Origin: Fimbriimonas ginsengisoli Gsoil 348
GTDB taxonomy: Bacteria; Armatimonadota; Fimbriimonadia; Fimbriimonadales; Fimbriimonadaceae
NCBI GenBank assembly: GCA_945881865.1
Contig: CAMCVK010000006.1
Coordinates: forward strand, 1-64,000
Direction: 5' to 3'
Length of the DNA: 64,000 nt
Below are positions 25,617 through 34,762 of this stretch, in pieces (the stretch's first letter is position 1; each line of letters starts with the position of its first letter). A program made the translations under genes and the position numbers. The notes beneath the pieces were generated by a model. That model worked only from the letters and a program-made list of their open reading frames with translations, searched no databases and had not been told where the DNA came from.

Positions 25617-27002
25617 ATGCATCCCGTCCTCGTTACGATTCGCGAAGCCATTCGGGGAACGCCGTTCGAAGGCGATCTTTTCCTTGTGGGCGGAGCCGTG
25701 CGCGACGGAATCTTGCGTCCCGAGCGGCCACTTGGGGATGACCTCGACTTGGTGACGCGTGGTTCATCGGCCGAGCTCGCCCGTTTGCTCTGGGAGAAAG
25801 GACTTTCCTCGATTCCTCCGGTCACCTACGAGCGGTTCGGCACGGCGATGGTACGGATCGACGGCATTGCCGTCGAACTGGTGACCGCGCGAAAGGAGAG
25901 TTACGACGCCGGTTCACGCAAGCCAAACGTCGTCGCTGCGACTTATTTGGAAGACGCCCTACGCCGCGACTTCACCGTGAACGCTCTCATGCGGCCGCTC
26001 GACGGAGGGCCGATCTTTGATCCGCTTGGCACCAGTTTGGCCGACCTCGCCGCTGGAGTTCTGCGCACTCCACTGGATCCGGCCGAGACGTTTCGGGACG
26101 ACCCGCTCCGGATGTTGCGGGCGATTCGGTTCCGTTGGAAGCTCGGCCTTCAACCGGCGCCCGAACTTTATCCGGCGATCACCGCCACGCGCGATCGGCT
26201 ACAGATCGTCAGCTTCGAACGCATCCGCGACGAAGTCGTCAAGATGCTGCTGGGTCGCGACCCCGACGAGGCCCTGCGCGAGCTGATGGATCTCGGCTTT
26301 TTTGGCCACCTCGCGCCGGAGTTTGAGTCAATGTTGGGTTGCTTGCAGGGCGACTACCACCACTTGGACGTGTGGGATCACACCCGTCTGGTCGTGAAAA
26401 ACATGGCCCGGCTTACCGCCGACTTCGAGCCCGAAGTGCGGATGTTCGGGATGCTCGCGGCCCTGTTTCATGACATCGGGAAGCCGCCGACCCGGATAAT
26501 CGACAAGAACGGCCACATCCGGTTCTTCACGCACGAAGTCGTCGGCGCCGAGATGACGCGCGCGATTCTGCGCCGCTGGAAGATGTCCGAAAGAGAAATT
26601 GGCGTCGTCGCGTTGCTGGTGAAGAGCCACCATCGCCTGTTCACGTCAGAGACTTTTTCCACGGCCGCTGCCCGGCGGGTCGTGCGGGACCTGGGCGAAT
26701 GGACCGAACTCCTTTTGACCCTCGTCGCCGCCGACATCGCTTCGCTGAGGCCCGGGATCGAAGTCGGCGACCTACGGCCGATCAGAGCAAAGATTGCCGA
26801 GGTCGGCATCGCGACGCCGCCCCGCACGTTTCAGAGCCCGCTGGACGGGCAGGCCATCATGGCGCTGACCGGGCTTCCGGCGGGACCGGAAGTGGGGCGC
26901 CTGAAGGGACTGCTTGAAGAGCGCGTGATCGAAGGCGAGCTTGGACCCGAGGATGCCGAAGCGGCCCGGGCCTGGATGCTCGCCTATTTAGCCGGCAAGT
27001 AG
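25617..27002 (+). CDS. CCA-adding enzyme / poly(A) polymerase family with HD domain
   Basis: This is a class II tRNA nucleotidyltransferase. The head domain has FLVGGAVRDGIL, the metal-binding GDDLDLVTRG (DxD), YLEDALRRDFTVNAL and DPLRMLRAIRF. The C-terminal half is an HD phosphohydrolase (HLDVWDHTRLVV...AALFHDIGKPPT...RFFTHEVVGAEM), as in E. coli-type multidomain CCA enzymes. The ATG at 25617 is 9 nt after the C15-like gene. The 3' end overlaps recN by 15 nt on the opposite strand. CCA versus A addition cannot be told from sequence; tRNA-Pro in this window already encodes CCA. Confidence 0.92.
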   Translation: MHPVLVTIREAIRGTPFEGDLFLVGGAVRDGILRPERPLGDDLDLVTRGSSAELARLLWEKGLSSIPPVTYERFGTAMVRIDGIAVELVTARKESYDAGSRKPNVVAATYLEDALRRDFTVNALMRPLDGGPIFDPLGTSLADLAAGVLRTPLDPAETFRDDPLRMLRAIRFRWKLGLQPAPELYPAITATRDRLQIVSFERIRDEVVKMLLGRDPDEALRELMDLGFFGHLAPEFESMLGCLQGDYHHLDVWDHTRLVVKNMARLTADFEPEVRMFGMLAALFHDIGKPPTRIIDKNGHIRFFTHEVVGAEMTRAILRRWKMSEREIGVVALLVKSHHRLFTSETFSTAAARRVVRDLGEWTELLLTLVAADIASLRPGIEVGDLRPIRAKIAEVGIATPPRTFQSPLDGQAIMALTGLPAGPEVGRLKGLLEERVIEGELGPEDAEAARAWMLAYLAGK

Positions 27003-28649
27003 GGCGCGGGCGTTGGCAAGCGCGGCGTCGGTCACGTGCTCTCCGGCGAGCATGCGGGCGATCTCTTGCTCCCGCTCGTCGGCATCCAGTCGGCGGATTT
27101 CGGTGACTACTCGGCCATCCCGTTCCACCTTCTCGATTCGATAGTGGACGTTGGCGCGGCTGGCGATTTGCGGCGAGTGGCTGATGACCAGAACCTGGGC
27201 ATGGCGGGCAAGCTCTTCGAGTTTGCGGGCGACGGTGGCGGCGGCGCGACCACCGAGGCCGGCATCGACCTCGTCAAAAATCAGCGTGGGCACGCCGTCT
27301 TTCCCGGCCAGGCCAGACTTGATGGCCAGCATCACACGGCTCATCTCGCCCCCGCTGGCGATCTTGGCGAGCGGCTTGGGCGACTCGCCTGGGTTCGCGG
27401 AAAAGAAGAACTGCACCGCATCGGCCCCGTTTGCCGTTGGCTCGTGCGCGAGGATGCTCACCGAAAATTCGGCCTTGGCCATGGCAAGGTCCCGTAGCTC
27501 GCGTTGAATCTCGATGGCGAAGCGTGCAGCATAGTCGGTACGCAGGGCGGTCAGGCCCGCGCACGCCGCCATCAGATCTGCCCGGGTGGTTTCCACCGTG
27601 CGGCCCAGAGATTCCTCATTTGCCTCCGCGTCTTCCAGCATGGCGAGCTCCTCCTGAGCGGTTGCCAGGTGGGCCAGCACCTCGGCTTCGGTTGCGCCGT
27701 ATTTCCGGCGAAGTCGCTTCAGCAGGTCGATGCGCTCGGTGGCAAGGTCGAGGGCCCCCGGGTCTGCCTCCAAAGATTCCATGTAGTCGCGTAGGGCAGA
27801 GGCGGCCTCTTCGGCTTCAATCTGCACGTTACGCAGGCTTTCGGCGATCGGCTCCAGCGCGGCATCGAACCGAGTGACCGCCTCGATGGCGGATACCGCC
27901 CGTGCGATGAGTTCGGTCGCGGCGGCTTCGTCGTCCGAGAGCGACGTGAGCGCAGAGGCAGAGGCCGTCACGAGCTTCTCGGCGTTGCGGAGGCGAATCA
28001 GTTGGGCTTCGAGTTCTTCTGATTCCCCTTCCAGTGGGGCGGCCTCAGTGATCTCATTCACCTGGTACCGCAGGAGATCCAGGCGTTGCTCGCGCAGTTG
28101 GTTCGTCCGCTGGAACGCCTCTAGCCGTCGGACCGCGTCGGCATACGCCTCGTGTGCGCTGGCTACCGGTCGTAAAAGCTCTTGCAGGGGTGCACCAATC
28201 CAGCGGTCGAGGTAGCCGAGATGAGCTTCGGGATGCAGCAGAGCCTGATGATCGTGCTGGCCATGGAGGTCGACCAGCGCGTTCCCCAATGTTTTCAGGA
28301 CCGAAACCGGCGCGGTTCGACCGTTGATGCGGCAGGTGCTGCGGCCTTCGGCGGAGACCTCTCGGCTAAGAATCAGCAGATCGTCCTCGACGGCGTAGCC
28401 GGCTTCGATGCACGCGGCCCGGACGCCGGCAGCTTCGCTAAGGTCGGCCGTCAGCTGCACCGTCGCCTTTGGCGAGCCGGTCCGGACAAGGTCACTGTCG
28501 GCGCGTTCTCCTAGGGCGAGCTCGATGGCGTCGACCAGAAGCGACTTTCCGGCCCCGGTTTCGCCGGTGAGGGCGGTAAAGCCGGATTCAAACGTGAGCA
28601 CCGCCTTCTCGATGATCGCCAGGTTCTCGACGGCAAGCTCGCGGATCAT
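26988..28649 (-). CDS. recN: DNA repair protein RecN
   Basis: RecN is an SMC-like ATPase in double-strand break repair. At 553 aa it has the N-terminal FESGFTALTGETGAGKSLLVDAIELALG (Walker A), NGRTAPVSVLKTLGNALVDLHGQHDHQALL, a central coiled coil from about 160 to 370, the signature IASGGEMSRVMLAIKS, Walker B TLIFDEVDAGLGG, and VISHSPQIAS with the H-loop. The protein is complete. Confidence 0.97.
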   Translation of the reverse strand: MIRELAVENLAIIEKAVLTFESGFTALTGETGAGKSLLVDAIELALGERADSDLVRTGSPKATVQLTADLSEAAGVRAACIEAGYAVEDDLLILSREVSAEGRSTCRINGRTAPVSVLKTLGNALVDLHGQHDHQALLHPEAHLGYLDRWIGAPLQELLRPVASAHEAYADAVRRLEAFQRTNQLREQRLDLLRYQVNEITEAAPLEGESEELEAQLIRLRNAEKLVTASASALTSLSDDEAAATELIARAVSAIEAVTRFDAALEPIAESLRNVQIEAEEAASALRDYMESLEADPGALDLATERIDLLKRLRRKYGATEAEVLAHLATAQEELAMLEDAEANEESLGRTVETTRADLMAACAGLTALRTDYAARFAIEIQRELRDLAMAKAEFSVSILAHEPTANGADAVQFFFSANPGESPKPLAKIASGGEMSRVMLAIKSGLAGKDGVPTLIFDEVDAGLGGRAAATVARKLEELARHAQVLVISHSPQIASRANVHYRIEKVERDGRVVTEIRRLDADEREQEIARMLAGEHVTDAALANARALLAG

Positions 28650-28685
28650 GAATACCTACCAGACGGTTTAGGTTGGCACAAAAAA

Positions 28686-28714
28686 GCGTCTCACCGAGGC
28701 CATCGGTGAGACGC
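28686..28714 (-). terminator. Rho-independent terminator of the L33-L32 operon
   Basis: GCGTCTCACCG and CGGTGAGACGC form a perfect 11-bp stem with loop AGGCCAT. On the minus strand it is followed directly by a run of six T, 15 nt beyond the L32 stop. It also lies just beyond the 5' end of recN. Confidence 0.93.
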
Positions 28715-28728
28715 GGCGGGGAAGGAGG

Positions 28729-28920
28729 TCAGTCCTTCTTAGGCTTGAAGCCAGGAAGCAGTCGGCCCTTGTAGTAGCCGTCCGGGGTGGCATGGCCGCG
28801 CAGGAAGTAGCCCTCGCCGCCAACCTGCTTCGACTCCTGGATCTCCGGGAGCGTCGCGGTGTAGTTGGTGCGTCGAAGGGCGGTTCGCTGGTGGCTAAAT
28901 CTTCGTTTTGGGTTTGGCAT
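28729..28920 (-). CDS. rpmF: 50S ribosomal protein L32
   Basis: The 63-aa basic protein opens [20 protein letters not shown], the N-terminal signature of L32 (MAVPKRR...). It has no cysteines, so it is the zinc-free form. Its ATG overlaps the TAA of rpmG (TAATG), so the two are coupled and share the terminator at 28686. Confidence 0.88.
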   Translation of the reverse strand: MPNPKRRFSHQRTALRRTNYTATLPEIQESKQVGGEGYFLRGHATPDGYYKGRLLPGFKPKKD

Positions 28921-29087
28921 TACTTCTTCTCCCGGTGAATCGTGTACTTGCGAAGTCGCGGGTTAAATTTCTTAAGCTCAAGTCGCTCGGTGGTGTTGCG
29001 CTTGTTCTTGGTCGTGGTGTAATAATTCTTCCCGTCTTCCGTACACACGATCCGGATAATTTCTCGGGCTTCCGATTTCTTGGCCAT
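28920..29087 (-). CDS. rpmG: 50S ribosomal protein L33
   Basis: I start at ATG 29087 ([19 protein letters not shown]). At 55 aa it carries the L33 pattern [35 protein letters not shown]. Only one cysteine is present where zinc-binding L33 has four, so this is the C-minus form. It is first in the rpmG-rpmF operon. Confidence 0.95.
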   Translation of the reverse strand: MAKKSEAREIIRIVCTEDGKNYYTTTKNKRNTTERLELKKFNPRLRKYTIHREKK

Positions 29088-29267
29088 TTCTGAGTTCCCG
29101 CCTGTTAAACAGACACCGGTACGGGCACGCCGAACCGACCTACAATTATGCACGACATCGGCGGCGATTTGCAATCCTCGCCTTCCCCGAGCATCGAATC
29201 TTAATCCTGGCTCGTCTTGGAGTATTCGCCTCCGATTCCGCTAAGCCGTCCGGTAATATCGCCCTTC

Positions 29268-30260
29268 ATGGCACAGAGACTTCGCTGGGGAATCTTGGCA
29301 ACCGGGGGCATCGCCCGTCAATTTGCGTCGGGGCTAAAGGCCTCATCAACGGGCGAGCTGATTGCGGTCGGCTCGCGAACGGTCGAATCGGCGACTGCGT
29401 TCACGGATAAGTTCGGCGGCAAGCCGTACGGCTCCTACGAGGAGGTCTTGGCCGACCCCGAGGTCGATGCGGTGTACATTGCGACCCCGCACCACCTTCA
29501 CTACGATTGGACCATCGCAACGGCCCGCGCCGGAAAGGCGATCCTCTGCGAAAAGCCGTTCACGTTGAACGCGCTGGAAGCGGAGCGCGCGCTGGCCGTT
29601 GTTAAAGAAACCGGCGTCTTCTTCATGGAAGCGTTCATGTATCGGTGCCACCCGCAGACGCGGCGCATTAAGGAACTCCTTGCCGAAGACGCCATCGGCA
29701 AGGTCCTCCAAGTCAACTGCGAATTCGCGTTTCAGGCCGGCCGAGATTGGGCAAACTTCCGCGCAGACGGTGCCCTGGGAGGCGGCGGCCTCATGGACGT
29801 CGGCACCTACTGCGTTTCGTTTTCGCGAATGGCGGTCGGCGAAGAGCCGGTCCGTGCTCACTACGAAGCGATCATCGGCGAGAAGGGCTATGACGAATCC
29901 GGCGCGGGACTCCTGAAGTTTCCCGGCGGCGCGGTAGCCCACTTTGGCACCGGCGTCCACGTCAACCTTCGCAACGACGCCACGATCTACGGCGAGAACG
30001 GCCGAATCCACGTTGCCGAGCCCTGGAAGTGCAGCAGCGGCGACGTCACCGTCTCCCGCTATGGCAAGGAAGACGAGAAGTTCACCTTCAACTCGTCGAA
30101 CGACGAGTTGTACGGCATCGAAGCCGATACCGTGGCCGAATTCATCGACCACAAGGAAGCTCCCTACATGACCTTGCAGGACACCATCGATAACATGAAG
30201 ACCCTCGACGCGCTGCGAAAGAGCGTCGGACTGACGTTTGCGGCAGAGGCCAAATCGTGA
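29268..30260 (+). CDS. Gfo/Idh/MocA-family oxidoreductase
   Basis: Start ATG 29268 (MAQRLRWGILATGGIARQFASGLK) gives the NAD(P)-binding Rossmann fold (GxGxxA-like ATGGIA) at the N-terminus. The catalytic region EKPFTLNALEAERAL carries the typical EKP motif, and GGGGLMDVGTYCVSF is the family G-G-x-x-x-D-x-G-x-H-like block (Tyr where His is often found). It belongs with trans-1,2-dihydrobenzenediol dehydrogenase/sugar dehydrogenase-like members. Its TGA overlaps the start of the aldo/keto reductase (GTGA), so the two form an operon. Confidence 0.93.
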   Translation: MAQRLRWGILATGGIARQFASGLKASSTGELIAVGSRTVESATAFTDKFGGKPYGSYEEVLADPEVDAVYIATPHHLHYDWTIATARAGKAILCEKPFTLNALEAERALAVVKETGVFFMEAFMYRCHPQTRRIKELLAEDAIGKVLQVNCEFAFQAGRDWANFRADGALGGGGLMDVGTYCVSFSRMAVGEEPVRAHYEAIIGEKGYDESGAGLLKFPGGAVAHFGTGVHVNLRNDATIYGENGRIHVAEPWKCSSGDVTVSRYGKEDEKFTFNSSNDELYGIEADTVAEFIDHKEAPYMTLQDTIDNMKTLDALRKSVGLTFAAEAKS

Positions 30261-31177
30261 AATACGGAACCGTTCCCCACTTCGACAAAGAGATTTCCCG
30301 CCTCGTCATGGGCGTGATTCCGCTACCCCACAACGACTTGGTCTTGGCGTTCGAGCTGCTCGACGCCTACCGAGCCGCCGGCGGAAACATCATCGACAAC
30401 AGCTACCACTACGGCCCGGGATTCTCCGCCGTGATGAAGGCGTACTACGAGGCACGCGGCGAAGATGCTCTCATCCGGTTCGATAAGGGGAACCACCACT
30501 ATTACGGTGCGCCGGACGGCGGCATGCGGCTGACGAAAGAAGCCATGGACGAAGAGATTCGCGGCAATATTGAGCGTCAGGGCGTTTCCTACAGCGACTT
30601 CTACGTGATGCACCGCGACGACGAGAACGTGCCGATCGGTGAAGTCGTTGAGTGGCTGAACGAGCACAAGAACGAAGGCCGAATCCGCGTGTTTGGCGGT
30701 TCCAACTGGAAGACCTACCGCATCGCGGCGGCAAACGAGTATGCCGAGGCACATGGCCTTCAGGGCTTTAGCGTCAGCAGCCCGAACCTCTCGCTTGCCG
30801 CGGCGAACGAAGAGATGTGGACCGGAGCTTGGAGCATCAGCGACAACCGCGAAGAGCGAGACTGGTACGAAAAAACCCAGTTCCCGCTGTTCAGCTGGTC
30901 GTCCGGCGGTGGCGGATTCTTCGCCCACGTCGATAGCGGAGACGTTCACCGCGTTTACGACAACCCGACGAACTTCGCCCGACGCGAGCGACTGGAAGCG
31001 ATGGCCGCCGATAAGGGCGTCACGCCAACTCAGCTTGCGTTGGCGTGGACGCTGAACCAGCCGATCAACAGCTTTGCGCTGATCGGCCCGCGCACCGTCG
31101 AGCAGGTTCAAGACAACGTGGTGGCAGCCGACATCGAACTGACGTCGGCCGAAGTGAACCACTTAGAACTGGGTTAG
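30257..31177 (+). CDS. Aldo/keto reductase
   Basis: This is a 306-aa TIM-barrel NADPH-dependent oxidoreductase. Marks are the NIIDNSYHYGPG region with the catalytic Tyr, YSDFYVMHRDD with the His, RIRVFGGSNW, and VTPTQLALAWTLNQPINSFALIGPRTVEQVQDNV at the cofactor end. It is translationally coupled to the Gfo/Idh gene, which suggests that the two act on the same sugar or polyol. Substrate is unknown. Confidence 0.9.
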   Translation: MKYGTVPHFDKEISRLVMGVIPLPHNDLVLAFELLDAYRAAGGNIIDNSYHYGPGFSAVMKAYYEARGEDALIRFDKGNHHYYGAPDGGMRLTKEAMDEEIRGNIERQGVSYSDFYVMHRDDENVPIGEVVEWLNEHKNEGRIRVFGGSNWKTYRIAAANEYAEAHGLQGFSVSSPNLSLAAANEEMWTGAWSISDNREERDWYEKTQFPLFSWSSGGGGFFAHVDSGDVHRVYDNPTNFARRERLEAMAADKGVTPTQLALAWTLNQPINSFALIGPRTVEQVQDNVVAADIELTSAEVNHLELG

Positions 31178-31180
31178 TCC

Positions 31181-32959
31181 CTAGCCGTACAAGGGGCCGA
31201 AGGCCGCGCAGGCGCGGAAGTCGGCCCCGACCGGATCGAGCCCGGAACCGAACCGGTGCCATGCCGTCGGGCGGTAGACCTCGTCCACCGACACGTTGTG
31301 CATATCCACCGGAATGCGTAGGATCGCGGCCAGCGTGATCAGGTCGGCCCCGATGTGGCCGATCGAGATCGCTCCGTGGTTCGCGCCCCAGTGGGCCATG
31401 ACCTCGTACACGTTTCGGAAGGCACCCTCGCCCGTAAGGCGCGGAACGAACCATGTGGTCGGCCAGCTCGGGTTCGTGCGGGCGTCCAGCTTGGCGTCGA
31501 CTTCCTCCGGAAGCTGCGTCGTGTGGCCTTCGGCAATCTGCAAGACCGGGCCAACGCCCGCCATCAGGTTCAACCGGAACATCGTTACCGGAAGGTCGCC
31601 GGTCGTCGTGAAGTCGGTGGACCAGCCGCCAGCGGGGAAATACTCGGTAATGGATGGGCACCAGCGCGTGGCGGCCAACGCCTTCGCGGCTTCCTCCGGC
31701 GTGACCTCCCACCAAGGCTTGAGGGTGTGGCCGGTCCAGTCGAGGGCGCTCGGGCCGGAGTTGATTAGGTGCAAAAATCCGGTCTCGGGCCGCCATCCGG
31801 TCACGCGCTCGACGGCGTCGGGCGACCAGTAGGTGCGCACGTCGCTAAACATCTGCGCGGTGCCGGTGAGCAAGTGGCCCAGGAGCATTGAGGCGCCGTT
31901 CAGGGCGTCGTTCTCGGTGGCAACAACGTACGGCTGGCGAATGCCGTTCCAGTCGAAGCTGGAGCAAAGAATCGCTTCCATAAAGTCGCCGTTCGGGAAG
32001 TAGTCCGTCCATTGTCGTTGGCCCTGGAATCCGCCCGCGATGGCGTTGTGGCCGCGCGCCTGCTCGTGGAAGCCAAGCTCGGCGAGGCGCGGATTGCCGA
32101 CCATGAGGTCCCGCGCGATGAGTGCCATCTTGACCGAGGTCTCCCACTCAGCATCGAGGTGCTCGCGGGTCCGGGTCTTCTCTGGGGAGTTAAAGTCTTC
32201 GCCTTCCTGGCAATTTTCCTTCGTCCAAGCCAGTGCCCGCACGAACTCCTCCGAGTCGTAGATGCCGTGGTTCATGCGGCCGACAAACTCTGTCATGTCG
32301 ACGCTCTCGGTCCGCAGGCCAAGGTAGCGCTGGAAGAAATCCTGATCAACAATGGAACCCGCGATGCCCATGCTGGTGCCGCCCATCGCGAGATAAGACT
32401 TTCCGCGCATGGTGGCGACGACCAATCCGGCATTGACAAACCGCAGGATCTTGGCGCGGACGTCGTCCGGAATCACCGTGTCGCCGAGGTCCTGAACGTC
32501 TTGGCCATAGATGCCAAACGCCGGAAGACCTTTCTGGTTGTGGCCAGAGAGAGTCGCGGCAAGGTACACCGCGCCGGGGCGGTCGGTTCCGTTGAATCCC
32601 CAGATTGCCTTGGGCAACAGCGGGTCGGTGTCCATCGTCTCGCTGCCGTAGCACCAGCACGGCGTTACGGTGAGGGAAACGCCGACGTTTTCACGGGCAA
32701 ACTTCGCCGCGCAGTCGGCCGCCTCCGCGACGCCGCCGATGCAGGTGTCGGCGATGACGCACTCCACGTCGTGCCCGCTTGCGTGGCGCAACTGCTCCGA
32801 AATCAGCCGGGCCACGTTCTCCGCCATCTCCATCGTGATGGTCTCCAGCGACTCGCGCACGCCGCCGTACCGACCGTCGATGGTCGGGCGGATTCCAACT
32901 TTCGGGAGGGTGCCGCGAAGCCGAGATTCGAGGGGAACGGTTATGGACGGCGTTGCCAT
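31181..32959 (-). CDS. fucI: L-fucose isomerase
   Basis: FucI converts L-fucose to L-fuculose (and D-arabinose to D-ribulose). The 592-aa protein has the family opening [74 protein letters not shown] with the catalytic Glu/Asp region further on ([17 protein letters not shown]) and [21 protein letters not shown]. Length matches the family (about 590). It converges with the aldo/keto reductase. No fucK or fucA is adjacent; a PfkB kinase and a class II aldolase occur far away in the window. Confidence 0.95.
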   Translation of the reverse strand: MATPSITVPLESRLRGTLPKVGIRPTIDGRYGGVRESLETITMEMAENVARLISEQLRHASGHDVECVIADTCIGGVAEAADCAAKFARENVGVSLTVTPCWCYGSETMDTDPLLPKAIWGFNGTDRPGAVYLAATLSGHNQKGLPAFGIYGQDVQDLGDTVIPDDVRAKILRFVNAGLVVATMRGKSYLAMGGTSMGIAGSIVDQDFFQRYLGLRTESVDMTEFVGRMNHGIYDSEEFVRALAWTKENCQEGEDFNSPEKTRTREHLDAEWETSVKMALIARDLMVGNPRLAELGFHEQARGHNAIAGGFQGQRQWTDYFPNGDFMEAILCSSFDWNGIRQPYVVATENDALNGASMLLGHLLTGTAQMFSDVRTYWSPDAVERVTGWRPETGFLHLINSGPSALDWTGHTLKPWWEVTPEEAAKALAATRWCPSITEYFPAGGWSTDFTTTGDLPVTMFRLNLMAGVGPVLQIAEGHTTQLPEEVDAKLDARTNPSWPTTWFVPRLTGEGAFRNVYEVMAHWGANHGAISIGHIGADLITLAAILRIPVDMHNVSVDEVYRPTAWHRFGSGLDPVGADFRACAAFGPLYG

Positions 32960-33010
32960 GATGGGCCTAAGTTACCGCAGTCACCCGCCTGCCGGGGTAG
33001 GGTTTTTGTC

Positions 33011-33736
33011 ATGCGTCGGCTCGTTTTTTCCGCAGTGGCCCTTCTCTTGGCCACTACCGCCTTTTCGCAAACGATCTGCATCGATCCAGGCCACCCGAGT
33101 GAGGTCGGAAGCGGCACCAAAGGTAAGAAACTGACCGAACTTTCGCTGGCATGGCAGGTCGCCAAGCGGCTTGAAAAGAAGCTGCTGGAGGTCGGATACA
33201 AGGTCGTTCTCACCAAGAAGTCGGAAAAGGAGTTCGTCGCAAACAAGGATCGGGCGCTGATCGCGAATAAGGCCTGGGCGGCTCTCTCGGTGCGATTGCA
33301 TGCCGATGCTGGAACCGGAACCGGCTTCGCGGTGTACTACCCGGACCGGCAAGGGAAGGCAGATGGTGTTACCGGACCGGCGATTCCGCTGCTGCGAAAG
33401 ATTCGCCCGATGGCGAGCACGTTCCATCGTATTTTCGCCTCGACGCTACGCGGGGAACTAAAGGATAACGGACTCAAACCGGACAAGGCGACAGCGGTAG
33501 GTGCCAAGCATGGTGCGTTGAAGGGCTCAATCCACTCGACCGTGCCGGTCGTGCTCGTCGAAATGTGCGTGCTGCAAAACCCCAAGGATGAGGCCTGGAT
33601 TAGCCAGCCCGCAAACCAAGACAAAATGGCCGAGGCACTCGCCCAGGCCACCATGCAGGCCGTCGGCAAAGTGCCGCGGAAGAAGCGGTTCCCCTTGCGA
33701 CACGGCACCATGCGCACCGACGGAAAGCCGCTATAA
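33011..33736 (+). CDS. N-acetylmuramoyl-L-alanine amidase (Amidase_3)
   Basis: The 241-aa protein has a signal peptide (MRRLVFSAVALLLATTAFSQ) and a zinc amidase domain: ICIDPGHPSE (His ligand), LTELSLAWQVAKRL (Glu ligand), ALSVRLHADAG (His ligand) and VVLVEMCVLQN (catalytic Glu). It cleaves the amide between MurNAc and the peptide stem in the periplasm. ATG 33011 is chosen over the long upstream ORF, which is a fucI shadow. Its stop TAA forms part of the TATAAT promoter of the next transcript. Confidence 0.93.
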   Translation: MRRLVFSAVALLLATTAFSQTICIDPGHPSEVGSGTKGKKLTELSLAWQVAKRLEKKLLEVGYKVVLTKKSEKEFVANKDRALIANKAWAALSVRLHADAGTGTGFAVYYPDRQGKADGVTGPAIPLLRKIRPMASTFHRIFASTLRGELKDNGLKPDKATAVGAKHGALKGSIHSTVPVVLVEMCVLQNPKDEAWISQPANQDKMAEALAQATMQAVGKVPRKKRFPLRHGTMRTDGKPL

Positions 33737-33737
33737 T
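33732..33737 (+). promoter_or_regulatory. Consensus -10 box (TATAAT) of the riboswitch transcript
   Basis: A perfect TATAAT overlaps the amidase stop codon. A start point about 7 nt downstream falls at 33743-33745, exactly where the riboswitch P1 stem begins. No strong -35 box is seen. Confidence 0.7.
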
Positions 33738-33742
33738 CACCG

Positions 33743-33855
33743 CAGAGACCCATCTGTCGTGGATGGGCGAGCAATCGATTGGGGAAAGCCGGTGAGAAGC
33801 CGGCGCTGTGCCGCAACGGTAAGAATTTCGATTCGAGTCCGAATGCCCAACTCTG
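33743..33855 (+). promoter_or_regulatory. Cobalamin (B12) riboswitch aptamer
   Basis: The B12-box core is clear: GGGGAAAGCCGGTGAGAAGC, then CGGCGCTGTGCCGCAACGGT followed by AA, and a 3' segment GAGTCCGAATGCCC in the usual place. CAGAG (33743) pairs with CTCTG (33851) to close the element as P1, and an accessory hairpin CCCATC/GATGGG follows P1. The expression platform (33856-33968) has a CGGAC/GTCCG hairpin and a CCTC (33949) that can pair with the GAGG of the ribosome-binding site at 33961. A second GCCCATC at 33903 can pair with GATGGGC of the aptamer. B12 binding should therefore lower translation of the pseudopilin gene. Confidence 0.88.
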
Positions 33856-33968
33856 AAGCAACGAAAGAAGCTGTCGCCTACGAGCATAGGTGCGGAGCCA
33901 GGGCCCATCGTCGGACCCTTGTCCGTCAATTTGCCTCCGATTCGATAGCCTCGCGCATGTGAGGTGAA

Positions 33969-34739
<771 letters not shown>

Positions 34740-34762
34740 GTTCCCTCGCCTCGTTGCCGAGG

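Noticed and set aside
32012-33010. N-terminal extension of the amidase ORF
   Set aside because: It lies on the complement of fucI; the signal peptide starts at ATG 33011.
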